Made by a program: the position numbers and the translations under genes
From: Streptomyces flavotricini
Lineage (GTDB): Bacteria; Actinomycetota; Actinomycetes; Streptomycetales; Streptomycetaceae
Direction: 5' to 3'
Assembly (NCBI RefSeq): GCF_020639365.1
Contig: NZ_JAINUL010000001.1
Location: 1,787,344 to 1,851,343, forward strand
Length of the DNA stretch: 64,000 nucleotides
The notes under the pieces: generated by a model
Seen by the model: the letters and a program-made list of their open reading frames with translations, nothing else
Told to the model about the DNA's origin: nothing
Databases searched by the model: none
Part shown: piece after piece, positions 1 to 8,563 of the stretch
Layout of the letters: the number at the start of each line of letters is the position of its first letter
Position numbering within the stretch: the first letter of the stretch is position 1

Positions 1-927
1 AGCCTCGACGTCTTCCGGCGGCTCGGCGTGGCCGAGTCCCTGACCGCCATCGGCGACGGGGAGGTGGTCCTGCGCAAGTACTTCGACGGGGAGCACATCA
101 ACGACACCCCCGCGGGCGGCAACGGGATCCTGATAGGGCAGTGGCAGATCGAGGCGGCGCTGCGCGAGCGGCTCGCCGGGCTGGGCGTGACGGTGGAGTA
201 CGGTGCCCGGCTCGCCGACATCACCCAGGACGCGGCCGGGGTCCGGGCGGAGCTGGCGGACGGCGGCGTGATCGCGGCCCGCTACCTCGCCGGGTGCGAC
301 GGCGGGCGCAGCACCACCCGCAAGCTCCTCGGGATTCCGTTCGAGGGGAGCACGGAGGCGGAGCCCGCGATGGTGGTCGGGGATGTCCGGGCGCCCGGGC
401 TCAGCCGGGACCACTGGCACCAGTGGTTCACCTCGGAGGGCGGCGGGACCATGCTCTGCCCCATGCCGGGAACGGACACCTTCCAGCTCCAGGCCTCCCC
501 CGAGACGGACGGGCACGGCCGGCTGCTGCCGCCCTCGCTGGAGAGCTTCCAGCGGCTCTTCGACCGGCACGCCCGGATGCCCGAGATCCGGCTCACGGAC
601 GCCACCTGGCTCTCCACCTGGCGGGTCAACGTCCGCGTGGCCGGCCGCCTGCGCGAGGGCCGGGCCTTCCTCGCCGGGGACGCCGCGCACGTCCACCCCA
701 TAGCCGGCGGGCTCGGCATGAACACCGGCATCGAGGACGCGGCCGCCCTGGCGCGGACCCTCGGCGCCGCCCTCGCCGGGCAAAACGGGGAGGAGGTGCT
801 CGACACGTACCAGTCCGAGCGGCTTCCGGCGGCCACCGAGGTGGTGGCCGATACGGCGCGCCGCTACGAGCGGGTCGTGGAGGCCGTCCGGACACCCGGG
901 CGGGGGATCGAGGCCGGCCTGGAGTGA
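1..927 (+). CDS. FAD-dependent aromatic-ring monooxygenase (5' end outside window)
   Basis: The frame is open from the first base, so the N-terminal part with the GxGxxG dinucleotide fold lies upstream of the window. What remains carries the two later flavin signatures of the PheA/TfdB-type FAD_binding_3 family. The DG motif is in LAGCDGGRSTTRK near residue 90. The GD motif is in FLAGDAAHVHPIAGGLGMNT near residue 230, followed by the usual helix ending in the IEDAAALA segment. Such enzymes hydroxylate aromatic or polyketide substrates using NAD(P)H and O2. The protein ends soon after this helix and has no thioredoxin-like C-terminal domain, so it is of the short type. The substrate cannot be told. 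It converges on the GGDEF-EAL gene with about 50 bases between. Confidence 0.88.
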   Translation, partial: SLDVFRRLGVAESLTAIGDGEVVLRKYFDGEHINDTPAGGNGILIGQWQIEAALRERLAGLGVTVEYGARLADITQDAAGVRAELADGGVIAARYLAGCDGGRSTTRKLLGIPFEGSTEAEPAMVVGDVRAPGLSRDHWHQWFTSEGGGTMLCPMPGTDTFQLQASPETDGHGRLLPPSLESFQRLFDRHARMPEIRLTDATWLSTWRVNVRVAGRLREGRAFLAGDAAHVHPIAGGLGMNTGIEDAAALARTLGAALAGQNGEEVLDTYQSERLPAATEVVADTARRYERVVEAVRTPGRGIEAGLE

Positions 928-979
928 CCGGGCCGGCGGGCCGGCACCGGGCCGGTGTCAGGCCTGCGCCGGGCCGGCG

Positions 980-3262
980 TCAGGAAGGCGTGGGCACGGC
1001 GTCCGAGAGCGAGAGGGTGTGGATGCGGTCGGGGGCGCCGGGGCGGGCGTAGTACCAGCCCTGGGCGGTGTCGCAGCCGAGGTCGCGGAGCTGGGCGGCC
1101 TGGGCGCCGGTCTCCACGCCCTCGACCGTGACCGCGAGTTCGAGGCTGTGGGCCAGGGCCACGATGCCCTCCACGATCTTGACGTCGACCGGGTTGGCGG
1201 GCTGCTGCTGCATCCCCTTGGTGAAGGAGCGGTCCAGCTTCAGGACGCTGACCGGGAGGCGGCGCAGGTTCGCCAGGTTCGAGTAGCCCGTGCCGAAGTC
1301 GTCGAGCGCGATGTCCACGCCGAGGGCCGCGAGCCGGCGCAGCGGTTCCAGGAGTTCGTCGTCGGCCCCGATCAGGGCCGATTCGGTGACCTCCAGGCAC
1401 AGGGCGCCCGGGGCGAGGCCCGAGTTCTCCAGCACCGCGACGGTGTCGGCGACCAGGCCGGGGTGGTGCAGCTGGGTCGGCGAGAGGTTGACGTTGATCC
1501 GCAGGGCGGAGCCCCCGTGCTGGCGCTGCCAGTTGCGGGCCTGGCGGACGGCCTCCTCCAGGACCCAGCGGCCGAGCGGCACGATCAGCCCGGTCCGTTC
1601 GGCGAGCGGGATGAAGCGGTCCGGGCCCAGTACCCCGTACTGGGGGTGCGACCAGCGGACGAGGGCCTCGGCGCCGTGGACGCTGCCGTCGTGCAGGTGG
1701 ACCAGCGGCTGGTACTCGATGAAGAACTCGCCGCGTTCCAATGCGGCCGGGAGGGCGTTGGTCAGGCCGTGCCGGGTGATGGCGCGGGCGTCGGCCTCGG
1801 CGTCGGCGAACTCGAAGCGGTTGCCGCCGGCCGCCTTGGCCCGGTACATCGTGATGTCGGCGCTGCGCAGCACCTCCGCGGCGGTGCGCTCGCGGGCCGG
1901 ACCCTCCACGATGCCGATGCTGCCGCGGACCGACAGCTCGCGGCCCTCGATCCGGATGGGCACCGACAGTGCGGACAGGATCCGGACGGCGAGTTCGGTC
2001 ACCTTCTCCTCGGTGTCCGAGCCGGTGGTCAGCGCCACGAACTCGTCGCCGCCCAGTCGGGCGACGACCTCGCCGGGACCGGTCGCGCAGCTCTGCAGCC
2101 GGTCGGCGACCTCCACCAGGAGCCGGTCCCCCGCCGAGTGGCCGAGGCTGTCGTTGACGGCCTTGAACCCGTCGAGGTCCAGGTAACAGAGGCCGAAGCG
2201 GCTGCCGCCGGACCCGCTCAGGGCCTTCTCCAGGCGTTCGAAGAAGAGCGTCCGGTTCGGCAGCCCGGTCAGGGCGTCGTGGGTGGCCTCGTAGCGCAGG
2301 CGCAGGTTCAGCAGGCGGCGTTCGGTGGTGTCCTCCATCAGCGCCAGCTGGTACTGGGGCACGCCCTCGGCGTCGCGCAGCAGCGACACCGTCAGGTTGG
2401 TCCACAGCACGGTCCCGTCGTGGCGGTAGTACGGCTTCTCCACGCGGTAGCTCTCGCGCTCGCCACGGACGAGTTCGCCGTACATCCGCCAGACGTGCGG
2501 GGCGTCGTCGGGGTGGCCCCACTCGCTGACGTTGCGGCCCCGCATGTGCCCGTGCATCCCGCCGAACATCTGCAGCAGCGCGTCGTTGACCTCGAGGATG
2601 TTGCCTTCGAGGTCGGCGATCCCGATGCCGACGGCCGCGCCCTCGAAGACCGCCTTGAAGCGCTCCTCGCTGGCGTGCAGGGCCTGCTGGGCGTCGATGC
2701 GGGCGGTCAGCGCGGAGCGGGCGATGGCCTCCTGCTCCTTGAGGGTGCGCTCGCGCAGGGCGCGGGCGAAGCCCGCCGCTATCCCGTGCTGGAGCCGGGC
2801 GCAGCGGGAGCGGTACTCCTCGGTGCCCTCCACCCCGACGCCGTCGGGGCCGCAGTAGAGCACGAGGTACGACTCGACCACGCCGAGCGTGCCGGCCAGG
2901 GCCTCCGGGTCGGTGCAGTGCACGGCGACGAGTTCGGCGCCCACCCGCTGGGCGACGCCCGCGTCGAAGGGCCGGGCGTGCAGGGCCTCGGCGAGGGTCC
3001 GGGCGAGCGGTATGAGGTGCTGCTCGAACTCGACACGGGTCAGCGAGGTCGCGGTGACGGGGAAGATCGCCCGTCCCCAGATGGTCGCGAAGCGCCCGAT
3101 CCGGTCCTCCAGCCCGCTCCGCAGCGCGGCCGGGCCCGGGCTCGCCGACAGGCCCGCCGGAGTCGGCGGGCCTGTGGGAGGGGCGGTGGACTGCGCCGTC
3201 TGAGCGGGCCCCTCGTTCTTCGGGGTCGGTGTGCCGGAGGGCACCGCGGCCGTGGATCTCAC
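980..3262 (-). CDS. PAS-GGDEF-EAL protein, c-di-GMP turnover
   Basis: A 760-residue signalling protein with an N-terminal region of unassigned fold (about 1-190), a PAS domain starting near residue 200, a GGDEF domain with an intact RLGGDEF signature near residue 400, and an EAL domain with AEALVRW near 534 and DDFGTGYSN near 654. Both the cyclase signature and the main EAL metal-binding motifs look intact, so it could make or break cyclic di-GMP; which activity dominates is not visible. No membrane segment was seen. In Streptomyces c-di-GMP controls development through BldD. The GTG start overlaps the stop of the upstream DUF574 gene (GTGA), so the two are probably translationally coupled. 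The frame stays open far upstream, but that part is antisense shadow of the methyltransferase. Confidence 0.93.
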   Translation of the reverse strand: MRSTAAVPSGTPTPKNEGPAQTAQSTAPPTGPPTPAGLSASPGPAALRSGLEDRIGRFATIWGRAIFPVTATSLTRVEFEQHLIPLARTLAEALHARPFDAGVAQRVGAELVAVHCTDPEALAGTLGVVESYLVLYCGPDGVGVEGTEEYRSRCARLQHGIAAGFARALRERTLKEQEAIARSALTARIDAQQALHASEERFKAVFEGAAVGIGIADLEGNILEVNDALLQMFGGMHGHMRGRNVSEWGHPDDAPHVWRMYGELVRGERESYRVEKPYYRHDGTVLWTNLTVSLLRDAEGVPQYQLALMEDTTERRLLNLRLRYEATHDALTGLPNRTLFFERLEKALSGSGGSRFGLCYLDLDGFKAVNDSLGHSAGDRLLVEVADRLQSCATGPGEVVARLGGDEFVALTTGSDTEEKVTELAVRILSALSVPIRIEGRELSVRGSIGIVEGPARERTAAEVLRSADITMYRAKAAGGNRFEFADAEADARAITRHGLTNALPAALERGEFFIEYQPLVHLHDGSVHGAEALVRWSHPQYGVLGPDRFIPLAERTGLIVPLGRWVLEEAVRQARNWQRQHGGSALRINVNLSPTQLHHPGLVADTVAVLENSGLAPGALCLEVTESALIGADDELLEPLRRLAALGVDIALDDFGTGYSNLANLRRLPVSVLKLDRSFTKGMQQQPANPVDVKIVEGIVALAHSLELAVTVEGVETGAQAAQLRDLGCDTAQGWYYARPGAPDRIHTLSLSDAVPTPS

Positions 3263-4089
3263 GCCTTGCGTCCCACTCCGCCGAAGCCCGAGAAGGCGTA
3301 CGGGTCCTCGGGCGCCTCGCCGTCCTCCGGGTCCTCGGTGCCCTCGGGCTGCCACAGCGGCATGAACACGACGCCGGGTTCGACGAGCTCGAAGCCGTCG
3401 AAGAAGCGGCCGATCTGCTCGCCGCTGCGCATGACGAGCGGGTTGCGGATGTCCCGGTAGACGCCGACGGTACCGCTCGCGACCTCCTGGGAGAGCGGGA
3501 TCCCCTCGTAGGAGGCGTGCGTGACCACCAGGAGGCTGCCGGGGGCCAGCGCGTCGCGCAGCTCGGCGACGGCGGCGTACGGGTCGTCCGAGTCCTCCAG
3601 GAAGTGCAGGACGGCGACGAGCAGCAGGGCTACCGGGCGTTCGAGGTCGAGCAGCTGCGCGACCTCGGGGGCGGCGAGGATGTCCTGCGGCTTGCGCAGG
3701 TCGGCGGCGACGATGCCGCTGCGCTCGTCGCCGCCGAGGACGGCCCGGCTGTGCGCGACGGCGACCGGGTCGTGGTCCACGTAGACCACGCGGGCCTCGG
3801 GGCTGGCTGCCTGGGCGATCTCGTGGACGTTGCCGAAGGTCGGGATGCCGGAGCCGATGTCGAGGAACTGGGTGACGCCCTGGGCCACGGCGTAGCGGAC
3901 GGCGCGGCGCATGAAGGCCCGGTTGGCCTGCATGATCTTGGGCAGGCCCGGCAGGAACTCCATGGCGCGGCGGGCGGCCTGGCGGTCGACCTCGAAGTTG
4001 TGGGAGCCGCCCAGGTAGTAGTCGTAGATGCGGGACACGCTCGGCACCGATATGTCGATACCTGGCGGGGCCCAGGCGGGGCGCTCCAT
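3259..4089 (-). CDS. SAM-dependent methyltransferase, SAV2177/DUF574 family
   Basis: A 276-residue protein of the actinomycete-specific DUF574 (Methyltransf_19) family. Family hallmarks are the N-terminal SRIYDYYLGGSHNFEVDR segment and a Rossmann motif in the FLDIGSGIPT region, with VYVDHDPVAV further on for adenosine binding. The substrate of this very expanded Streptomyces family is unknown. The start was set at the ATG preceded by GGAG at good spacing; an in-frame TTG four codons upstream is less likely. It is directly followed by the PAS-GGDEF-EAL gene with a 4-base overlap. Pairing of DUF574 with a c-di-GMP enzyme suggests, without proof, co-expression in one regulatory unit. Confidence 0.92.
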   Translation of the reverse strand: MERPAWAPPGIDISVPSVSRIYDYYLGGSHNFEVDRQAARRAMEFLPGLPKIMQANRAFMRRAVRYAVAQGVTQFLDIGSGIPTFGNVHEIAQAASPEARVVYVDHDPVAVAHSRAVLGGDERSGIVAADLRKPQDILAAPEVAQLLDLERPVALLLVAVLHFLEDSDDPYAAVAELRDALAPGSLLVVTHASYEGIPLSQEVASGTVGVYRDIRNPLVMRSGEQIGRFFDGFELVEPGVVFMPLWQPEGTEDPEDGEAPEDPYAFSGFGGVGRKA

Positions 4090-4403
4090 CGGGGTCTCCA
4101 AGCCGTAGTCCTGCGCGGTCGTCCGGGATCGGACGCCTGTCCGAGCCGAATGTACTGATCATTGCCCAACGGAGCGAGCAAAAGCGGAAATTGGTGATCC
4201 GTTCTTCATCACACACCAAAGGCCTCCAAGGCCCCTCCCGCAGCGAATGACCGAAACCGACAAGTCGCTTTTGGGAATGCGCAGGTAGATGATCGGAATT
4301 CTTCATTCCGTGGCTCAAACCTCTACGGTCTTCGCATCACCCATTCAGGCGAACCACAGCCCGGCTCCGCGTGCGCGGGCGCACGTGAGCCCATGCTCCC
4401 CGG
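4090..4403. other. Divergent intergenic region, no gene seen
   Basis: This 314-base gap separates the leftward methyltransferase from the rightward proline-rich protein gene and must carry promoters for both. It is noticeably richer in A and T than its surroundings, especially 4140-4330. A small hairpin with arms CGGAAT/ATTCCG occupies 4294-4310. I could not assign -10/-35 boxes with confidence and saw no coding potential. Confidence 0.5.
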
Positions 4404-5108
4404 GTGAACAGAGCCCGTACCAGACGCCTGCTGGTGGTCCCGGTCCTGCTGTGGGCGGCGCTGTCCGCCACACCGGCCGTGGCTGATAGCAGCGCCTCCA
4501 CGACGATCGACGCCGGGGACGGCGCGAACGCCGTCTGGCTGGTCGCGACCGCCGGAAGCGGCGCGGCAGCGAGCGGCCGGGGTGGCGGACATCACGGCGA
4601 CGACCACGGAAACGGCCACGGGAACGGCCGGGGAAACGGCCGCGGCCCGGGCCACGGGAACGGCCACGGAGGCCACCACGGACACGGCGGACACCACTGC
4701 CCGCCGCCTCCTCCCCCGCCGTGCCCGCCGAAGCCGACCCCCACCCCGACTCCCACACCGACACCGACACCGACACCACCGCCGCCCCCGACGCCGAAGC
4801 CGCCAGCGCCGAAGCCGACTCCGCCGCCTCCGCCCGCGCCGCCACCCCCGCCCCCTCCGCAGGCGAAGCCGCAGCCGAGGCCGCCGGTGCCGGCCCCGCC
4901 GAAGCCGGTGGCGCCGCCCCCGCTCCAAGTGAAGCTGCCCGCACCCGTGGTGACACCGCCGCCCCCGCCCCCGAAGAAGCCGGTGGCGAGGCCGGCCTAC
5001 CGCACGGCTGCCGCGAAGCGGCCCGAGCACCACATCTCACCGGTGACCTTCACCTTGATGACCGCGGCTCCCGCTGTGCTCGCGATCGTCGCGCTGCGCC
5101 CGCGCTAG
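4404..5108 (+). CDS. Secreted or membrane-anchored Gly/His- and Pro-rich protein
   Basis: A 234-residue low-complexity protein starting at GTG. Residues 1-28 form a Sec signal peptide (two Arg, hydrophobic core, cleavage near AVADSS). Residues about 60-95 are a Gly/His/Asn-rich stretch of GHGNG-type repeats, followed by a polyproline and TPTPTP stretch to about residue 190. The end is hydrophobic (FTLMTAAPAVLAIVAL) followed by RPR, which could be a C-terminal membrane anchor. The His-rich part could bind metal and the Pro-rich part could span the wall; both are inferences. Other frames through this repetitive DNA are also open, but only this one has a signal peptide. No family recognised. Confidence 0.6.
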   Translation: MNRARTRRLLVVPVLLWAALSATPAVADSSASTTIDAGDGANAVWLVATAGSGAAASGRGGGHHGDDHGNGHGNGRGNGRGPGHGNGHGGHHGHGGHHCPPPPPPPCPPKPTPTPTPTPTPTPTPPPPPTPKPPAPKPTPPPPPAPPPPPPPQAKPQPRPPVPAPPKPVAPPPLQVKLPAPVVTPPPPPPKKPVARPAYRTAAAKRPEHHISPVTFTLMTAAPAVLAIVALRPR

Positions 5109-5186
5109 GGGGACGGCACGACCTGGAGGCGGCCCTGCCCGGCCGCTGCCCCGCACACCACCTTCGTGACCCGATTGGGAGTCGTC

Positions 5187-5957
5187 TTGTCGGAATGGCT
5201 CGTCCTGACCCTCGCGATGGCCGCGGCATGCGCCGTGGTGCTGTCCATCACCTTCTTCAACCACCGGAGGATCGGTGACGACGACGATCCCAACGAGACC
5301 CCGGACGTCATCGAGTACATGACGATGATGATCGGCGTGATCTACGCGATCGTGCTGGGCCTGGCCATCGCCGGTGTCTGGGAGGGCCGCGGGGCCGCCC
5401 AGGAGTACGTGCGCCAGGAGGCGCAGGCCCTCCACGAGATCAGCGTCCGCTCGGAGGTCTACCCGGCGGACGTGCGCAAGAAGATCCGCTCCGATGTCGA
5501 CGCGTACGTGACGTACGTGGTGGACACCGAATGGAAGCAGATGGCCGACCACGGCGATCTCACCGACCACAGCGGGGAACTGCTGGAGCGCATCCGCCGG
5601 GACGTCACGGACTACGAACCGCAGACCGACCACGAGGGGCAGGCGTACCAGCCGCTGGTGGACCAGGTCGCGCTGGTGGACGACGCGCGCAGCGCCCGCG
5701 GCCAGAGCGCCGGGGCGACGATGCCGGGGGTGGTGTGGTTCGGGCTGATCGCCGGGGCGCTCGTGACGGTGGGCCTGGTCTTCACCCTGCAGATCCGCCG
5801 CTCGTTCCGGGAACTGCTGCTGGCGGGCCTGTTCAGCGCGCTGATCGCGTTCCTGCTGTTCCTGATCTGGGACTTCGACGCGCCGTTCGGCCGGGGCGTC
5901 GCGGCGACCGCGGAACCGTTCCTCGCCCAGTTCCCGCATCTGCCGCTCGGCGGCTGA
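5187..5957 (+). CDS. DUF4239 (bestrophin-like) membrane protein
   Basis: About 256 residues with the DUF4239 layout: an N-terminal transmembrane helix (LVLTLAMAAACAVVLSITF), a second around VIYAIVLGLAIAGVW, a soluble central helical region (about 65-175), and two C-terminal helices near 180-230. The conserved PDVIEYMTMMIGV stretch is typical of the family in Streptomyces. A distant bestrophin-like channel role has been suggested for the family; nothing here proves it. The start was set at TTG 5187, preceded by GGGAG at five bases; an in-frame GTG at 5166 is the alternative. It stands alone between the proline-rich gene and a terminator hairpin. Confidence 0.85.
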   Translation: MSEWLVLTLAMAAACAVVLSITFFNHRRIGDDDDPNETPDVIEYMTMMIGVIYAIVLGLAIAGVWEGRGAAQEYVRQEAQALHEISVRSEVYPADVRKKIRSDVDAYVTYVVDTEWKQMADHGDLTDHSGELLERIRRDVTDYEPQTDHEGQAYQPLVDQVALVDDARSARGQSAGATMPGVVWFGLIAGALVTVGLVFTLQIRRSFRELLLAGLFSALIAFLLFLIWDFDAPFGRGVAATAEPFLAQFPHLPLGG

Positions 5958-5967
5958 ACGCCCGGCA

Positions 5968-5996
5968 AACCGGGGACGGGTCTCCCGTCCCCGGTT
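5968..5996 (+). terminator. Rho-independent-like hairpin after the DUF4239 gene
   Basis: Perfect 12-bp arms (AACCGGGGACGG and its complement) around a 5-base loop start 11 bases after the stop codon. No T-tract follows, as is usual in Streptomyces. Confidence 0.75.
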
Positions 5997-6137
5997 CGGC
6001 CTACCCCCGTGCCCCATTCGCCCGTTCCTGATCGCGGGTCACCGCGCCCGGACCTAGCGTGTCGGACATCGAGGCGCACGACCCCCCACGTGCGGAAACC
6101 GTTCCGCGGCTGCTCCTCGGAGATCCGGAGATCAACC

Positions 6138-6716
6138 ATGGGTGCGATACGCAGCAACGCCACCGCCCTGCTGAGCGCCGGCGCCATGAGCGCCGTACTC
6201 GCGCTCGGCGCCCTCGGCGCGCCCTCCGCGGCCGCGGCCGAGGCCCAGCCCATCACCTCGTTCGGCTTCGCCCTGACCCCGTCCACGGTCGCCCCGGGCG
6301 GCCAGACGGTGCTCTCCGTCACCGGCTGCAACGCCGCCTACGCCACCGTCTCCTCCGGAGTCTTCGACACCGTGAGCGTCGCGCGCGGCCAGACCGCCCG
6401 GGTGACCGTGGACCGCGACGCCCGGCGCGGAGCCGTGTACTCCGTCTCCTTCACCTGCAACGGGGAGACCGGTTCGGCGGACCTCACCATCACCGGTGGC
6501 ACCACCAAGCCCACCACCAGCTCCACCTCCACCTCCACGTCGACGGCCGCCTCCGCGGCCACCCGGGGTGCTTCCCTCGGCGTCCGCGGCGGTCTGGGCG
6601 GCAGCGTGGCCGGGATGGATCCCCGGGAGCTCGGCGCGGGCGCCGCCCTCTTCCTGGCGGCCGCCGGCGGTACGGCGTACGCACTGCGCCGCCGCGCCTC
6701 CACCCGCGGCCACTGA
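6138..6716 (+). CDS. Exported Ig-like protein with C-terminal membrane anchor
   Basis: 192 residues: signal peptide (1-34, ending in PSAAAAEAQP), a beta-rich domain of about 80 residues (TPSTVAPGGQTVLSVTGC onward) with two Cys that could pair, a Thr/Ser-rich linker, then a hydrophobic helix (AALFLAAAGGTAYAL) followed by RRR and the C-terminus. That tail has the shape of a sortase sorting signal but there is no LPXTG. The ATG is preceded by GGAG at seven bases. Its layout and core domain match the convergent gene 6878-7435, so the two are probably paralogues, and a class F sortase gene follows. Surface display is likely; the ligand is unknown. Confidence 0.82.
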   Translation: MGAIRSNATALLSAGAMSAVLALGALGAPSAAAAEAQPITSFGFALTPSTVAPGGQTVLSVTGCNAAYATVSSGVFDTVSVARGQTARVTVDRDARRGAVYSVSFTCNGETGSADLTITGGTTKPTTSSTSTSTSTAASAATRGASLGVRGGLGGSVAGMDPRELGAGAALFLAAAGGTAYALRRRASTRGH

Positions 6717-6780
6717 CCGGCCCCGCCGGCCACGTGCGGCAGCACACCGCGCAGCCCCACACCCACACCCCAGAGCACCG

Positions 6781-6828
6781 ACCGCCGGTCGCCCCGAATC
6801 CTGATCAGGATTCGGGGCGACCGGCGGT
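6781..6828. terminator. 48-bp perfect palindrome, bidirectional terminator
   Basis: Two 24-base arms are exact reverse complements with no unpaired centre (axis between 6804 and 6805, in CTGATCAG). It sits between the ends of two convergent paralogous genes and can fold identically from either strand, so a shared terminator is the simplest reading. Confidence 0.85.
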
Positions 6829-6877
6829 TCCCGGGGCACTGCGGCGTGCGAAGGGCTCGACCGGGCGGGCCCGGCCG

Positions 6878-7435
6878 TCAGGCCCGCCCGCGCAGCGGAC
6901 GGCGCCGGCGCATCACGTGCACGCCCGCGCCCAGGGCCGCGGCGCCGACCAGGCTCGACCCGATGGCGGTCTCGGCGGTGGACGGGCCGAACGAGCCGCC
7001 GATACCGCCCTGTGCGCCTCTGCCCCGCAGGATGGTGAACCGGTGGGTGGCGACCAGACTGTTGTCGTGGCACTTGACCGACAGCGTGTGGTTGCCGGGC
7101 GAGGCGTGGTTGAAGATCCGGACGCTGGCGAAGCCGATGGAGCCGGCCGACAGGTTCGTCTGGGGAAAGTTGCCGGCCGACCAGACGGTGCCGCCGTGGC
7201 GGCAGCCGGCCGCGCTGACCTGCATCATCGAGCCCTGGTGCACGGAGTACGGGTTGACGGTGACGTTGCTGGGCCCGTTGCCGTTGTTGCCCCCGTTGCC
7301 GCCCTGGCCCGACGGGGATCCGCCCAACGGGGCTCCGCCCAGGGGGTCCGACGGGTTCGCGGCGGCGAACGGGGTACTGAGCCCGACGGCGACGACAGCC
7401 GCCGCGGCCACGGTGAGGGCGCGGAGAACACGCAT
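6878..7435 (-). CDS. Exported Ig-like protein with C-terminal membrane anchor (paralogue)
   Basis: 185 residues with ATG preceded by GGAGG. Residues 1-27 form a signal peptide (ALTVAAAAVVAVGLSTPFAAA). A Gly/Asn-rich spacer (about 28-55) leads into a beta-type domain of about 80 residues beginning VTVNPYSVHQGSMMQVSAAG, with two Cys. The C-terminal hydrophobic helix (SSLVGAAALGAGVHVM) is followed by RRRRPLRGRA, a strong cytoplasmic stop. The domain order is the same as in gene 6138-6716 and the beta domains align by eye, although sequence identity is low. No LPXTG motif is present. The class F sortase gene lies divergently next to it, making both proteins candidate substrates or partners. Confidence 0.82.
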   Translation of the reverse strand: MRVLRALTVAAAAVVAVGLSTPFAAANPSDPLGGAPLGGSPSGQGGNGGNNGNGPSNVTVNPYSVHQGSMMQVSAAGCRHGGTVWSAGNFPQTNLSAGSIGFASVRIFNHASPGNHTLSVKCHDNSLVATHRFTILRGRGAQGGIGGSFGPSTAETAIGSSLVGAAALGAGVHVMRRRRPLRGRA

Positions 7436-7790
7436 GGTGGAACCTCCAGCGGGAAGCGCCCCGGAGCGGTCGCCCGGGAAGATCGACGAGAACGCCTCCC
7501 ACGACGAACCCTCAGGGCGGGTCGCAACCAGCGCATTTCCGGCTTTGGGCCGCAAGGTTGAGCGACACGCCGAGGCGTGCGCGGCTCGGCTGACGGATCC
7601 GCAGGTCACGACCCGTCAGGCATTTATGTGACGAATACCTGGATGGGCGCACCCCTTCCGGCCGTGCCGCCACCCGTTCGCCCTTCACCGATCGCCGTCT
7701 TGCGCACGCAGCCTTAGCGTGCGTGAGGAAGGGCGTACAGGGGTGGGACAAGAACGCGGGTCGGGACCCCCGCGTCGGGAAGGGAGAGCC

Positions 7791-8486
7791 ATGACCGAGG
7801 ACGAGAGCGAGCAGCCACCGAGAAGACGATCCCCCTGGGGCGTGCTCGCACTGGTCATGCTCAGCGGCCTCGCCATGATGCGCAACGGAGCCGACATCGG
7901 CGACGGGCCGCCGCAGCCGACGGCCGCGGCGGCGGTCGGGGTGCCGGCCGAGCAGCTGCCGGCGAATCCGCCGGCGCAGGGTGAACAGCCGATGCAGCAG
8001 GCCCAGCCGCGCCCGGAGGTGGCACCGCTGGACCACTCGTCGGTGCAGCGCATCCGCATCCCCAACATCAAGGTGGACGCGCCGGTGATGACGGTCGGGC
8101 TGGACGCGCAGGGCTGGATCGAGGCCCCGCCGCCGCAGGACCCGAATCTGGCCGGCTGGTACCTCAACGGCATCTCGCCGGGCCAGCGCGGTTCGGCGGT
8201 GATCGTGGGCCACGTGGACAACGCGAGCGGCCCGGCGGTCTTCTACGGCCTGGGCTCGCTGCGCAAGGGCAACCACATCGAGGTGGAGCGGTACGACGGA
8301 CGCACGGCGGTGTTCGAGGTGTACGGCGTGGAGGTCTTCTCGAAGGAGACGTTCCCCGGAGCCCGGGTGTACGGGGACAACGGGCGCGCGGAGCTGCGGG
8401 TGATCACCTGTGGGGGCGGCTACTCCAAGGCCCGGGGCTACGACGGCAACGTCGTCGTCTTCGCCCGGATGGTGGAGGCCCGCTGA
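7791..8486 (+). CDS. Class F sortase
   Basis: 231 residues: a short N-terminal membrane helix (WGVLALVMLSGLAMM, about 14-28), a Pro/Gln-rich linker, then the sortase beta-barrel (about 85-231). The catalytic His is in IVGHVDN (about residue 140) and the Cys in VITCGGG (about 205), with the Arg expected in the following KARGY. The VGHVDN and ITCGG signatures fit actinobacterial class F rather than the class E enzymes with TLTTC. The start ATG has GGGAG five bases upstream. Sortases cut a sorting signal and attach proteins to peptidoglycan; substrates of class F are poorly defined. The adjacent anchored proteins are obvious candidates. Confidence 0.9.
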   Translation: MTEDESEQPPRRRSPWGVLALVMLSGLAMMRNGADIGDGPPQPTAAAAVGVPAEQLPANPPAQGEQPMQQAQPRPEVAPLDHSSVQRIRIPNIKVDAPVMTVGLDAQGWIEAPPPQDPNLAGWYLNGISPGQRGSAVIVGHVDNASGPAVFYGLGSLRKGNHIEVERYDGRTAVFEVYGVEVFSKETFPGARVYGDNGRAELRVITCGGGYSKARGYDGNVVVFARMVEAR

Positions 8487-8527
8487 AGAGCGGGCCCGCC
8501 GCCGCGCGGACCCGCCCGAACCCCGCC

Positions 8528-8563
8528 CCGCCCCGCCGAGGAGGAGTCTCCTCAGCGGGGCGG
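8528..8563. terminator. Convergent terminator hairpin overlapping a stop codon
   Basis: Arms of 15 bp with one mismatch (CCGCCCCGC, one unpaired base, GAGGAG, then the complement) enclose a GAGT loop. It lies between the sortase and deacetylase genes and includes the deacetylase stop codon at 8552-8554. Confidence 0.7.

Noticed and set aside
1019..3460. Open plus-strand frame of 813 codons
   Set aside because: Antisense shadow of the GGDEF-EAL gene, whose motifs are unmistakable on the minus strand.
4580..4960. Tandem repeats in the proline-rich gene as a CRISPR or minisatellite
   Set aside because: Repeats are short, degenerate and in codon phase (GHGNG, TPTP), so they reflect protein composition.
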